From: Isoetes taiwanensis
Taxonomy: Eukaryota > Streptophyta > Lycopodiopsida > Isoetales > Isoetaceae
DNA: 64,000 bases
Assembly (NCBI GenBank): GCA_021234155.1
Contig: JAJEKV010000086.1
Coordinates: 3,895,461-3,959,460 of the forward strand
Direction of reading: 5' to 3'
Both the position numbers and the translations under genes were made by a program. The notes under the pieces were generated by a model, which had not been told where the DNA came from, made no database searches, and worked only from the letters and a program-made list of their open reading frames with translations. This document shows, piece by piece, positions 12,129 to 24,686 of this stretch. Each line of letters starts with the position of its first letter. The stretch's first letter is position 1.

Positions 12129-12715
12129 ATGCATCGTAATTAACAACGGTTACCGATGATGGGATCACCTTTGTGTTCCTTAGGACGTGGTGTACTGTCA
12201 ATGTGGACATGACCGCGAACTGCTTGTAAAGCATGTACTTCATAGCCGCATTCATCTTGGCTATAATAGGAACCTGACCATTCCTTACGCCACAATGAAC
12301 TGCGAACCATAGGCATGATAGGTTCCTTCTAGATAAATTTTCTTTCATTTTTTTTATAGGGGGTGGACCCTTCAACCACAACCTAATTATTTTATCTATA
12401 TAAACTGATATATTACCATGTGCAGGCCAGTGAGCGGTACGTGACCTGTCCATGTTAGGGGGTTGCTGATGACCCGATTTCTTCGCTTTATGTTATCTAC
12501 ATGTTCTGTTGTTGTTAATCTTGGACTTTGGTCCTTGCACTTTTTAATTATGATAAGGATGTGAATTGTACTTTTGCTGCTTAAACTGTTGTAAACTTGA
12601 AAGCTTTAATATATTACCTTCTGAAATAAGGAATTACCTTCCTTCAGAATGTCATTTATTATATCTGTATCTAACCCCAATGCTGAGGACAGCATTATTT
12701 CTAAGGAGGGGAGAA

Positions 12716-13950
12716 TGTGACGTTCCAAGTATTTATACGGTATAAGTATAAATATGTTGACGCCACATGGGGTATGGGAACCTAGGTGGTTCACTTAAAA
12801 AGGATTAAATTAGCTATGCTAATTTAATTATTAACAATAATAACCTATAACTAAGGAACTAACATTTAAAAAAACCATAATTAAGTTAATTATGGTTTGG
12901 GAAGGCGCCACGTGGCCACCCTCGATTGGTTAGCATGATAATGCTAATTGGGGTCAATAGGGTGGATCGCCACCCCCATATCAGCCACAACTCACCTTGA
13001 GCAGTGGAGCGCCACCTTTGTGACCAGAGCTGAGCGCCACCTTGAGCAATTGGACGCCACCCTTCTTACACAAGCTGAACACCCAGACCAAGAAGATGGA
13101 GATCCCCAACGACAATGGGTCGAGCCGAAACACAGGTGGGTGGCTAGTGTAGTTGTGAATTCTAGGATAAGCGCCCCTGTGGGCACCTGCTTGGGTTGCT
13201 GGTCTATTCTCTCTGTGTTTACTCGTAGGAACTAACCCTTGATTGTAAAGGTAGGTTCTCTATATATTTCGATTCTGGTTTTGCTTGTAATGGATGGACT
13301 GGTGGTTGTTAGCCTAGTGTTACTCTGGAAATGGGGAATTAAGGGGGGGTAGAGACCTCAGAGGCTATTTATTGTAGTATGCTCCTAGATAGAGCCCTGT
13401 ATTATCCCGTTAAATGCGGCCTGTGCACAAGAGCCCACCGGGTCATAGATGCTATGGTACTGGCTTAGCACCGCACAAGGAACACGGGCAGAAGTGGAGG
13501 TGGGGTCTTGCACGAACATAAAAGGCTCCAGGACTCCTATAGCGAGCTAGACCTGATAAATGGTCACGAGGGCCTGGTATGGGTCCGACACTGGTGGGAA
13601 GGTGTGACCCGTGATGGGGCACCTTGCTTTGAGTAGATTTAGGGCGCAGTAAGTCTGCACGGATGCTGGGGTCAGCTGTCGCGCACGATTCTCTAGCTCG
13701 CCCATGGAGCCACCGTGGATTCCTAAGGGGACGCTTCCCCGACCTGCCTCATCGGACCGGGACTTCATGAACCCCGGAGTAGGCTGGCGGGGTGGTGATG
13801 CCTCGAGCCCTGCTGCTCCTGGAAGGCTATAGCGGCGCCATAGCGTGGAATTGACCCATCGCAAAGTGTGCAATGAGGAGGCGGATGGAGTGGACAACCC
13901 TAGCCAATGTTCTATGCCAGCCAACGCCATGTCAAGATTAAATCGTCTCT
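12716..13950 (+). repeat. 3' LTR of the chromovirus (right boundary approximate)
   Basis: It starts TGTGACGTTCC directly after the polypurine tract. A patchwork of shared blocks continues to about 13940 in a second copy read on the minus strand from 57832 down to about 56690. Examples are GCGGCCTGTGCA, GGTATGGGTCC, GCCCATGGAGCCAC and CAACCCTAGCCA. The LTR is therefore at least about 1.2 kb long. The terminal CA was not pinned down. Confidence 0.65.
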
Positions 13951-16739
13951 GATCTCTTGAGGCCTAGCCACCGATCCTCACCGAGTCCGGAAGGGGTAGA
14001 ACCATGGGTTTGGGGTGTTTTCTTAGGTTTAGATGCATATTCTTTGCCGTTGGTATTTGATGGATATGCCACCCTTCGAGGTGGTTATTTATATGTGATT
14101 TATGCCGTGGTGCTAACCCTTGTATTCACGCTTCCGGGCGACGTAGGAGCCCCATTGAAGGCGTGGGCGAATGACCCCTTCAGTGTCCTTCTTCGGGGCA
14201 TCATATTATAGATGGCCCGGAATAGACGGAGGGTTCCCGCTCATGGCGAAGTTGGTCGCCATGGGAGGGAAAGTCCCCGCATGTATACGGCCCGAGGGTC
14301 GTATATGTTCAGTGGAGCGTCCACAGTTAGGATGGTAGGGCTTTCGACTGCGACCAGGAAAGTCCCTTGAACGCCTAATTTTCTTTTACTTATCCGGGTT
14401 TTCGATTTCGCAGCGAGTCGAAAGCTCTACATCCTTTGATTTTCAGATTTACCACGGCTTTCTCGACTTCGAAATGTCGAAAACCCTGATGATAATCGGA
14501 AAATGTTAGGATGGTAGGCTTTCTCGACTGGGCAGTTGAGAATGGAAAGATTCAGAGTTATTTACCTTACGAAGCTGGCACTTTTGCTATTGTGTTAAGG
14601 GTGGCTAATGCTGGCCAGTTAGGTTCTTTGGCGTCTCCAAAGAACTCGTGACTCTCGCTTGGCATATCTATCCTGATCCGCTGCGGCACCTCCTTCTCGA
14701 TGCTGGCAATACTTGCAGCGCCCTCGTCAATGCTGGACCGTCTACAACCCGAACCGGACGCTTTTCCCTTGGATCTTCCTCGGACTTCCGGTTAACAGGC
14801 TCACCGGTCGATTCGTTAAAAGGTATGACATCCAGCAGGGCATTGGATCTACAACGGGATGTCGCACCATCGAGTTCGTAATCTCCGGCATGTGTGCCGG
14901 ATTAAATTCCTTGTGGTTGAACAAGACGGCATCTCCGTGCAAACCCGGTAGATCTAATGTCCAAAGAAGCTTGCTTGTGTGATATTCCCAACGGATAATA
15001 CTGAGCTAGACGCTCCATTTTCTGTGCCCCTCTCTGTGAAATCCTGATCTGATCATCTGGATCCATTATTGGGGATCGTCCATATCTTCGTCTCCTTCGT
15101 CATCTGATTCCTCCCGTGTGGTGTCATCATCCCCATCTTTGTTTTTTGGTGGACTTTTTTGTGTATGAACCACAACTTCATTCCCCACTGTAGAGTGTTG
15201 TAGAGTCTTAAGCACAGTAGAAGTGAAGCTCCCCGTATTGAATAGTTTTTCCCTGACTCTGGAAATCTCCATACCAAGCTCCCTGGATGTTAGGGTTAGG
15301 CCTCCTTCATCCCTTCCAGATCCTTCCACCCAAGGTTCTCGACAATTTAAAAGCGCCCTTTTTTCGGGTGCCCTTAGCCTTGCTCATGGAAGAGTGAGAA
15401 TAATTTGAAAACCGCTAATTTTTGGTGTGATAGAACTTACTCTTTGGCGGGTCCTTGACATGTAGTGTTAAATGCTTTGAATCTGGCGCAGAGACGGAGA
15501 GCACAACACCGATTTTCTTGTACTTGTCTCCGGAGCTCTTCTTGTCCCTTTGGTGTAGAAACAGATCTTTCTCCTTCCCACTTGTCGATACCTCGACATA
15601 CCACCGGAATCTGGCTGGCTTTGTTTCAAGAAGCTCGTCTCCGATCCCTCGATGACTAAGAATGGAGTTCGCCGCCGATGATCACCGTGAGTCCGAGGTG
15701 AATGCCGCAAGAAGAAAGGATGGATCGGTTAAGGTATTCGACAAAAGAAAAACCTCGAGCTCACGGGGTGTTTGTCTTCTTCTTCTTCTTGTCGCCGCTG
15801 GTAGAAGCATCCCCTCCGGGCGCCCGCTTCTTGGACGGAGTCATGTCTTTATGCCCTCTCATCCTCTTCGGAACCCTTTGTAAATTAAGTCTCCTCCGCG
15901 CGTTGTGAGTTTTAAGACTGCATGTAAAAAAGATCGGGCGTGTTCTTTAATTTGAAGTTAAGGACATGCAATCATTTATGAAAAGAAGCGGGCTAAGGGT
16001 ACAAAGACGGCCGGGTTTTAGCCCGCCCAAACACTATTTCAAATTTAATCACATCAAGGGACTAAGTGAGCGGAGCGTAGTTTATCTTCCCTGCGGCATT
16101 GGGGACCTCGAGTTCGGAGGGGAGCATCGACTGTTAGCGACTTCCGGAATGGCGCCGCGACGCGGTAAGCTGCTAACAACGCCTTGCATATGTGTTTTTC
16201 CTGACCGCGCGTCCTATTGCAAGCAGTTGATTTGATCGATGAGCACGGAGCTAAGGTAGGAAGCGGAGAGGAGCCGCTGCACACGGGAACTCTACATCCG
16301 CGGCGCCATGGAACGGGATACGCGAGAATCGCAAATGATACAAGTATTAGATCTGAATACACTCTTGAAGAGACCAAATGTAAGAAGCAAAGACTCTAGG
16401 TGAGGCTGCGGGATCCGTGGTACAAATGGCCCAAGGAAATTAGCGTGAAGAGGTGAGTTTGAGAGATGCCTATGTTATTTCGGGCTTGTAGAACATGCCG
16501 TATGTGTTTAAATAATGGAACCGCTGATAAGCTCGACGGATTCATCGTTTCCTTGTCCAGCATTTTTCAGCTTCGGTGAGAGATGATTTACTCGGGTTGA
16601 GAGATGCTCGGCAAGGAAACAATGGATCGGGGTAAAGAATGCCCGATTTTTTAGGTGTGTTTTTTCATGGACTGTTTACTTGGAATGTTGTACATAGATC
16701 AGGCTAGGACTAAGGCCCGGGAGATGCGGTTCAAATGCA
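13951..16739. other. Unassigned, repeat-like region
   Basis: No recognisable protein is found. A minus-strand frame at 15066-15329 ends in a Lys/Asp/Glu-rich tail, and a short minus-strand frame near 15760-15850 is Lys-rich. Both look like fragments of a nuclear or transposon protein but are not identified. Short TCGAC/GTCGA inverted words appear at 14400-14560, related to the palindromes further right. Confidence 0.3.
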
Positions 16740-18240
16740 TCCTCTTGTAGTTAGTCTGGGAGGGGCCTCCACCTGTCCAGAACCACTCCTCTTCGCAATA
16801 TTCGAGGAAGATGGTTCAAGGAGAGTGGCTCGCAGGCTAGAGGCACTTGGGACTAAAAACAGAGAATAGAAAGTGCGCATTTTGTAGAGAATGCAAGCCT
16901 TGGCTTCCTCTCTCGGGTTTCCCACAATGGTTAGTTGTAGAGGCCTCCCCACAGTCCGAGCCCCTCCCCTTCGCAATACTCTAATTTAAGATGGTTCGAA
17001 GGAGAGTGACTCGACCGGGTCGAGGCCACCGCTACCATACACGTGAGAATTGGGTGGCTAAGGGATTCTCGACTTGCGAAGTCGAGAATGCATCGTTGGT
17101 CGTTTGTCTACATTCTCGACTTCGCAAGTCGAGAATGCCTTTGGCCATCCGTAACTCCGGTTAGTACACACCCGAGTGCACTGTTGGTTAAGGCATTCCC
17201 GACTTCCTAGGCGTAGAATGCGCATGCAAGCTCTATGGTTTCCCCTCGTGCGTAGAGTTGGTTTCAGTGTCTATATTTCGACTCGCAAGTCGAGAATGCC
17301 TTAGCCATCGAGAACTCCAGGATGGTACACATGGAGTGCCGGTTGGGTAAGGCATTCCCGTACCGAGCCGAGAATGCATACAAAGAAGCTCTCGCGGGTT
17401 TCCCCCCGGTTGTTGTTATTGGCCTGTGATACCAAAACAACTTCCTTCGCAATGTCCGAGGAAGATAGAAGGAGAGTTGTTAAGACCGTCGCAGCCAGCC
17501 TAGAGTGTATCGGTAACTTGCCGCTTTTCGACCACGAAGTCAGTCGGCCAGCACCTTCAGGCCGCCGAGGTTCTCCACTCCAATCAGAGCTCCATCCCCT
17601 TCGCAATATTCACTTAAGATGGTTAAGGAGACCGCCTTTGATTGGGTAGAGGCCATCGCCACCACAATAACTGAGAATTGGGTTGCTAAGAGTTGGCCTC
17701 CGGCAGACAGCTGAAAACCACTTCCCTTCGCAAATGTCCCAGGAAGATAGAAGGAGAGTGGTTAAGACTGTCGCAGCCAGCTCTAGAGTGCACTAGAGCT
17801 CGCTGTCGACTCACGAAGTCGAAAGCGCCGCCGAACTCGCGTGGTTAGTCGCCGAGAGGCCTCCACCCGGCCGAGCCCGGTCCTCTTCGCAATATCGATG
17901 AGCATGGTTCAAGGAGAGTGGCTCGGATCGGGTGGAGGCACCTGACGCACAAAGAGCCATTTAGGGTATCACATTCTCGACTCACGAAAGCCGAAGGCCG
18001 CAGCAGGTTCTAAAGAATGTGAAGACATTGGGTAGCCGTGCAATCGAATCGCTGGTCGAGAATCCCTCAACCGCCAACGGTCCGTGAGTGTACACTCCCT
18101 CTTCTCGCCTGAAAGTCGGGAAGTTCTCGACTCGCGAGTGAGAAGAAGGCCCCCATTTCGGATCGTTGGCAAGCCGAAGTATTCCCAACTCGCCACTCCC
18201 TTCGCATGTCTCCCGCATTGGATTTGCTGTGAGTTAGAAA
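16740..18240. repeat. Array of short palindromes with CTTCGCAA cores
   Basis: Two palindromes of about 25 bp (17064-17090 and 17111-17137) pair ATTCTCGACTT with AAGTCGAGAAT. A second unit, CCTTCGCAAT followed by GGAAGATGGTTCAAGGAGAG, recurs at about 16790, 16965, 17440, 17595, 17720 and 17890 and itself folds back. Spacing is irregular (about 85-480 bp). The pattern resembles a subterminal binding-site zone of a large DNA transposon or a young complex satellite. No terminus was identified. Confidence 0.6.
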
Positions 18241-18259
18241 TGGAGATTCTGTGAAGCAA

Positions 18260-19190
18260 TTCCTATTCTTAGTTCTTGCTGGGAGAAAGACATTCCTAGT
18301 TATGTTCTGTTAATGCTCTGCAATATCTTAGTTCCTAACACCAGTCTCTGATGATTTCTATCTCGGTTGCTTGCTACTACTCTAACCACTATTCTCACTT
18401 GTGCCTGCACAATGTATTCAATTCAACCACAAGCAAGAAAAAGATAACAAAAAATAAAAAACAATACAAAGGGAAAAAGCATAAAGTTGAGATTAGTGAG
18501 ATCAATGAGAAAACAGAGAACAGTGGAGAAGAGTACAGAGAACAGTGGAGAACAGTACAGAGAAATGAGATTAAAAAAGGGTATGATATTACAAAAACAT
18601 ACCTGGAAGATTTGCTGGATGAGGAGGAGGCTTCCGAGTTCGCTTCCATGTGGGTATAGTCGTTGGCAAAGCGTGAATAAGGATTTCTCGGGCTGTAAAT
18701 TGTATCAGGGATCAATAAGAGCCTCTAACAACGTAATATAAGTAAAAATGCACTAAAGGACTTACGTAAAACTAAAAGCAAAGACTAAAAGGGCCTCACT
18801 TTCTTCTCAAAGCAGAACGCCCCTCGAACAATGAATCTAGCGAGAACTCGGCATACTGGAAGCCGCCCCGATCCGTCGACCAAGCCATCTTTGTCATAAG
18901 ATGGCCTTGGAATCGCTTCGGTTCGATCGATCACCGACGGTAAAAGCGGGCGCCCTAAGGAAACAGGGGAGGATGAGTGATCCGAGAAAACCGGGGAGGA
19001 AGAATGGTCGGGGGGAGAGGAAGAGGGTGCAGTTAATTCTGGCTGCACCCTCGAACCTCGTAAAAGTGCAATAATAAAAACCATTGTCACGTGTGGGCCA
19101 TGCCCTCCATGACGTGGCAAAGGGGATTTGACATGGCCACGGTTTGACACCAAGAGCTTTTAACGTGGACATGACAAGATATGAAAGGGT
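18260..19190. other. Spacer without recognisable gene
   Basis: A Lys/Glu-rich frame at 18351-18659 and Ser/Pro-rich minus frames at 18785-19172 are present, but neither resembles a known family. I see nothing else. Confidence 0.3.
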
Positions 19191-19194
19191 AGGT

Positions 19195-19460
19195 TATATG
19201 TTTATATATGTTATCTTATGTATTTAATAAGGTTTCAATGGTTGAATAGTTTCAATGGTTATATATGTTTACAATGTTTACATATGGTTTAGAATGAGTG
19301 TGGTTGTATGCTTTAATATGGTTATATGATTTTAGTTAATACGGTTGTATGATTTTAGTTAATATGGTTGTATGATATAATATGATTATATTTAATATGT
19401 TTGTATGGTTTTATATGGTTCATATGGTCATATTTGTGGTGTTTGGGGCTATATGGTTTT
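19195..19460. repeat. AT-rich minisatellite of TATGGTT words
   Basis: Irregular repeats of ATATGGTTATATG and TTTTAGTTAATATGGTTG fill this block. It lies directly upstream of the decayed DUF7869 gene. Confidence 0.6.
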
Positions 19461-19689
19461 AATGTGAGCTTTTTCATTCAGGGAACATGTGAGATGAGTA
19501 AAATGGAGCCAGGGAAGTCCAAAGGAGGCCATTGCCCTAGGCTCCAATGGAGGAAGATGGGTTGCCTTTTGTTGCACCCTTGCAACCTGCATCGGTGCAT
19601 TTGCAGAGGGTATAATAACTGCAGCTTGATCCATTTGATAGTGTGAATGATGAGAGGTGGGAGATGAACATCTTGGAGTTGGCATTGTG

Positions 19690-22426
19690 AAGCTTCTTAT
19701 CGAAGTTGATACAATCATGTCCCGTGGAAGCTCTAGTGATTGCATTGTGTGCTCGTGGTGCTTTGGAGTCCCAAGCTCAGTTGAGATGGCCAATTAGATA
19801 TATTACACACAAGAATGGTGATACTCTAGATTGCCCTACTGAACTACACACCCCAAGGCCCACCCAAGGCCATGTGGAAGATTTGGTGGTCGATGAGCAT
19901 CCTTTGATCACAAGGAAGAGACGCTATGTCTTTCATAAAAGGCAGCCAAAGGTGCCCAAGAGGCCTAGAAGTGACAAATATTTAGAAAGGATGGAAAGTA
20001 TGGCACCAACCAAAGAAAACCTGGAGGCAATTAGGGGACAAGAGTGTTGCAACCTAGATTGCACAAAGGCAGCGATACAATGTGGATGACCTCGTATGAT
20101 AAGGTCCCAATACATTGGACAGACTTCAAAAAAGATAGGATTAATTTCATTTACTCCTTGTGTAGGAATTCCAAAGCTATGATGAAAACACGGGGGCGGC
20201 TACTATATCAATTGAGGGGCATGAAGGTATGTATGAGAGCATTGAGATGGATTCTTGGGGTGAGCAAGTCTTCATTTTACTGTGACATCGGGAGCAGGTT
20301 AGAAAAGGGCACACTTTGTTCCAACATGGTAATGCACTCACTTTGAAAACTAGAGCAAATACTCTAAAGGCCATTGCAGTCTTCGAGAGCTTTGTGAGAT
20401 ACATGTCTCAATCTATGCCTCACAAGTCGAAGGTGAACGAAAGCACGGTGTGCGAGTGGTGCAAAAGAGTGTTGCCACAACACTATATCCGAAGGAGTGC
20501 CTTAAGGAGGTCAACTCCATCCTAGAAACTACTGGAGGTAGGCCTCTTTCTCAATCACATTTTAGTAAGTTATGGAGCACTCACTTCTCGGACGTGAGTG
20601 TCCTACAACACATGCCATTTTCAAAGTGCAACACTTGCATTCAACTCAAGGATACACTTGCATCAACTGCAATAGAGAAAGAAAGAATGGCAATTAGGGA
20701 GCAATTTGCAGATCACCAAAGGGACCAAATATCATGTAGACAGTTGTATTGGCGGTGGAGAACATTTTCTCGAGATGCTGTGGGACAAATTTTTGTGTAT
20801 AATTCATGATAAGATGGACCAACACAAGACTTTCTTGCCAAAGCTAGATCCTTTACCCAAGCGTTGTCAAAACGCTTTTCAGATGAAAGTAAGTCTGGCG
20901 GGTGTATTAATACATGGTCATGGAACTGGAACATATGGTCATTTTGTGCTTGACCTATGGAGAGATGATCCAAACTTCCATGTGAGCTCTATTTTCAAGT
21001 GCCTGAGAACACTAGAGAAAGGATCGATAGAAGGGAGGAGGTATTCCCCTTCAAACACCCATTTTTGAGGCTTTGATGGATGATCAACCGCTTTGTTACC
21101 AAAGGCAGATAAAAAAGCTCACATCCAAGGTGTCTAGTGAATCAAGGAGGACTTGGGATGATTTCCCCTTACTTGAGAAATCACTGCCTGAGGAGCTATG
21201 TGTTCAGTTGGACAACCTGTTGGAAAGAAAAACAAGAATAGATGGATGTTTGGGGCAATGTCATACTTGACAGCAGTGGGAGTATTCAAAGTTGTGAAAG
21301 TGGGATTCATGATGGTTGGGCATACGCATGATGATATAGATGGATTCTTTGGAACTTTCTCCACCAAGCTCAAGAGAGAAAACGTGACCACTCTCCCTGA
21401 ACTAATGGATGTGTTTGAGAGCTGCATTGACCCCAACCCAATGGCTTTCTTGATGGATGAGGTTGCAGATTGGAAATCATTTGTAGAAGGATACTTGCTA
21501 GATGGTAAGGGACCGGTTTGACAGACACACAAAGCCACTTCAGTTCAAGTTTTGGGTTAGGGATGGAATACCAATCATGCAATATAAGTGGAGACCAGGT
21601 GACAAGTTGTGGATGCCCCTGCACAAGGTATCGAAGTTGTGGCAAAGGGGTGCTGCTTTGGTGAAGTTCTCATTCCTAAAGGGCAACCAAAACCACTACC
21701 TCCCTTCAAGACAGTCAAAGACTCTAGCCAACTGGTGAAGGGCATCAAGGATTACATAACACACTGGGATGATGTTCAAAATGGAAAGCACACCTCCACT
21801 CTTAAGAAAAATCAAATGGACTCCCTAATCAAGTACTGGGAGAAAGTTGTGACATGCTTGGAAACCGAGCGACCATGTGGGAGGGAGCTAAGAGACGGGT
21901 TCTTGCCGAGTCAAGATGGGAGGGTTCTCAAGGTGCAAGCACGTCTAAGAATGCTCACTTGGGTCCCAACAAGGGTTCCAAGTGGTTTTGGGAAGTAAGG
22001 CCTCAAAGCCGAAGTGGTTTGATCTTCCTGAGTGGGATCCCTTTGAGGACATCAAGGAAGGATACTTTGTGCTAGTAAGGCCTGATGATGAGGACTGTCC
22101 AATATGGTTAGGGGTGGCACTCTCTGATGTAACCACCACCATATGCCCGATGGAGAGGAGTTAAGGCCCCTGGATTCCAAATTCAATATTGGGAGCCCAT
22201 TGGGAGACACAAGAAGGGCAACTTGAAGGAGCAATACACTGACTGCTAGGAGAAGAAGTGGAGGGCAAATTATGCTGACCCTCAAAGGAGGGAATTGGTG
22301 GAGTGTGTGGTATGGTCATATCCAAGTTCTCACGTTGCAAAGGACAACACACACAAGATCCCAAGAAGGGAGATGGACAAGGCCATGAGCAACCTCCATG
22401 CTATATCATTGTATGAGGGCACATAA
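19690..22426 (+). pseudogene. DUF7869-type transposase-like protein, multiply frameshifted
   Basis: Fragments in all three frames read in the order of this family. There is an N-terminal Cys-rich start (RGQECCNLDC near 20035), a helical middle (20316-20800), and a Cys pair CNTCIQLKD near 20630. A QLDN patch near 21205 is followed by ENKNR-like codons, and the hallmark VGHTHDDIDGFFGTF lies at 21314-21349. A C-terminal WFDLPEWDPF domain and a final stop near 22426 follow. The His-Thr-His/Asp-Ile-Asp motif with a preceding Gln-x-Asp-Asn is typical of DUF7869 proteins, which I believe have an RNase H-like fold and are repeat-associated in plants and animals. That link is inference. At least five frame changes make this copy inactive. 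No terminal repeats were found. Confidence 0.7.
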
Positions 22427-22429
22427 TAT

Positions 22430-23780
22430 TGAGAAGTTTGAAAACTATCTCAACTAGTGGTTTGTAAAATTTATGAGGAAAACAAGTAACCCAATTCTAT
22501 GTGTGTCATGTGTAATTCTATTCAAGCAATCAATTCAGAAATTTCTTTTATGGTGTGTGAGTCCCATTTTCAGTCCGAGTCCCAAAATTCAAGATTTGTC
22601 CCACTTTAATTAAATACGACTTTCTACCTAATTCAACAACAGACTACTCTAGATTACTACTAATTTAATAACCTACTTAATACACATGCAGACTTGCCTA
22701 TTATACATGCAGACTTACCTAATACACATGCAGATGCCTGAACCTCCTCTGCCCCAAGATTTACAACTCCACAACTTCTAACAACTAATTTATAGCCAAA
22801 TGCATGAAAGCTTACCTCCAAAACTGAGTTGTTTCGAAATATAACCTCCTTTTCAACAAGCCTCGAGCATCTAGAAGAATCTGTAACAAAAGAAGACCAT
22901 ATAATCAACAAAAAACCTTGCATGCACGAAACACAGTAGAATCTTCGGCCAAAAAACAGTTAAATCTATACCTATATTCTCTAAACTAATTATAGAACAT
23001 CTTCCCGAAGCAAACCTCGACAGAATCGACAATATTTCCTTCCCTAAACCTGTCAAATAAAAAAAAAAAACAGTTAAAGAATGCAAAAATCAACAAAAAT
23101 AGATAAAAACTTGACAAAAACTTTGAGGATTTGTCTTTTGTGCTCCAACTACGGTAATACTAATCTCTGATACAACTAAGCAACAAGAATCAGCAACAAA
23201 AAGCCCAACTGCTACAAAAATCTCCATCAAACCAATCTGCATGTTTTTTATTGATTATTTAACACAAGTTGGCAAGTTAGCTTTGGAGAAGAAACCCTTC
23301 ACCAGAATCTTGCTGCCATCAATGAGAGTTCATCTTAAAGACATGAACATTTGTGATGTGAGGTTATCTCTACCATTAATATTATAATGTGCATCATGGG
23401 CCTCAAGAGTTTGGCATCTGTGTTTACATTTTGTTCAATAATATCATAAAGTTGATAATATTGTCTCTTTGTCTATAATTAAGAATGTATGTTCATAAGA
23501 AAGACACAATATGAAAATGATGCACTGACAGTGGAGTGTCTAATATTTTTTTGGGACCATCCGATGGTGGCATATGTCAGAGCATATGCCATGGGGTGAA
23601 ATTCCAGCCCTTAAGTGGCCTATATTTGACTTACCTCTATGATGCAACCAAACCATTGAACAAAACAATCTCTCAAATTTGGAAGTCTGACCAAACAAAT
23701 AATTATGAGCCTGGGGAGTCGAACCCCAGTACTAACAAAGCAAAGAAGTCAGTACTAGCGTATCATTTCAATACACAATT
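22430..23780. other. Spacer with short repeats; tRNA-like T arm
   Basis: Three near-identical ACACATGCAGACTTACCTA-like words lie at 22680-22730. A tRNA-like T stem and loop (GGGGTTCGACTCCCC) is present on the minus strand near 23717, but no matching acceptor stem or A box is seen. I find no protein gene. Confidence 0.4.
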
Positions 23781-23782
23781 TG

Positions 23783-23813
23783 AAATAACATTCCAAATTT
23801 TGGCCACATTATT
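23783..23813 (+). repeat. Left copy of 31-bp direct repeat flanking the HUH locus
   Basis: It matches 26059-26089 at 30 of 31 positions in the same orientation. The tandem array starts 6 bp inside it. Confidence 0.75.
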
Positions 23814-23819
23814 CTCTTA

Positions 23820-24110
23820 AACAACTGCAGGCTGCTCAAACTCATTGAACACGTCATATTTACAACACACAATTCTGGTTAACAACTGCAGCCTGCTCAA
23901 ACTTGCTCAACACGTCACATTTACAACCAAATACCACAACCAATTTTAGAGCCAGCAAAGCATACATACCTGTTAACCAAATGCAGCCTGCTCAAACTTA
24001 TTCAACACGTTATTTACCACAACCAATTTCAGAACTAGCAAAGCATACATACCTGTTAACCAATTGCAGCCTGCTCAAACTTATTGAACACGTTATTTAG
24101 AAGGAAAGCA
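23820..24110. repeat. Tandem array at the 3' side of the HUH gene
   Basis: The word TGCAGCCTGCTCAAACTTAT with small changes occurs four times, near 23825, 23886, 23982 and 24065. Each is followed by AACACGT and, in the later units, by ACCAATTTCAGAACTAGCAA and CATACATACCTGTTAACC. Spacings are about 61, 96 and 83 bp. The array lies between the left direct repeat and the HUH transcription unit, where replication signals of rolling-circle elements would be expected. That role is inference. Confidence 0.8.
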
Positions 24111-24202
24111 TACCTATTATTTCAGCAATATAATTCCAGATCAAGGTTTATCAAGTCCACACACAAAAACAGAAGCCAACAGAACAAGAACATGTAAAGA
24201 GA

Positions 24203-24634
24203 TCAGTTCATAGCCGAGCCACTTTGTGCATGCCAAATAACTGCATCTAGTTGCCATATTTCTTGCACAAGCAAGACCCTCGCAAGGCTCATATGAGAGT
24301 GCAAGATGTGCAACTCAGAAACGGGCACCCCCAAATGCTCCCACTCCACAACAGATATGGCATTGTCAATTGAGATATAAAACCCTCTAAGCTGCCGCCT
24401 AAGCAAGCACAAGGATGCCGCAATCCTATGCGCCTCAGTTCCAACTTGGATAACACTATTCACGAACTCTTGAGCAAAAAATGTTGCCTCAGGCTTAGCC
24501 GAAAACACAGCAGGGTCCGGATGGGATGCTTCTACAGCAGACGAAATAAAAGAGTTAGGCAAAGACACAGCAGGTTGCTCCACGCCAACAACTGGTTCCC
24601 CATCAGTCTCCATATCCACTGCAACTAAAAACAA
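24203..24634 (-). CDS. Small ORF downstream of the HUH gene, possible second exon
   Basis: This 143-codon frame begins 53 bp after the HUH stop. It is moderately acidic at the start and helical and hydrophobic later (VSELHILHSHMSLARVLLVQEIWQLDAVIWHA). I do not recognise it. It could be a separate ORF. It could also be the C-terminal exon of the HUH protein: a donor (AAGG then GTGATC, exon end at 24713) and an acceptor (GTTGCAG, exon start at 24618) would join the two frames without a stop, giving a protein of about 470 residues. Confidence 0.45.
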   Translation of the reverse strand: MFLVAVDMETDGEPVVGVEQPAVSLPNSFISSAVEASHPDPAVFSAKPEATFFAQEFVNSVIQVGTEAHRIAASLCLLRRQLRGFYISIDNAISVVEWEHLGVPVSELHILHSHMSLARVLLVQEIWQLDAVIWHAQSGSAMN

Positions 24635-24686
24635 ACAAAGCTATAAAAACAAACCCAACTGTACAATGAAGAGGCAACCAAGTTCA

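Larger units (their letters stand above)
7310..13950 (+). mobile_element. Degenerate Ty3/gypsy chromovirus, 3' LTR present, 5' LTR not found
   Basis: In order on the plus strand are gag with a zinc knuckle, an aspartic protease, RT, RNase H, an integrase zinc domain and core, a chromodomain, a polypurine tract (CTAAGGAGGGGAGAA at 12701-12715) and an LTR beginning TGTGACGTTCC at 12716. This is the standard chromovirus order. Every domain is interrupted by stops or frameshifts, so the copy is not autonomous. A related LTR sits in the opposite orientation at 57832. Confidence 0.9.

Noticed and set aside
13547-13930. Minus-strand ORF of 127 codons
   Set aside because: It lies within the plus-strand LTR that is shared with the copy at 57832 and shows no domain.
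23690-23790. tRNA gene on the minus strand
   Set aside because: A perfect T stem and loop is present, but the acceptor stem partner and a D-arm A box are missing. At most it is a tRNA-derived fragment.
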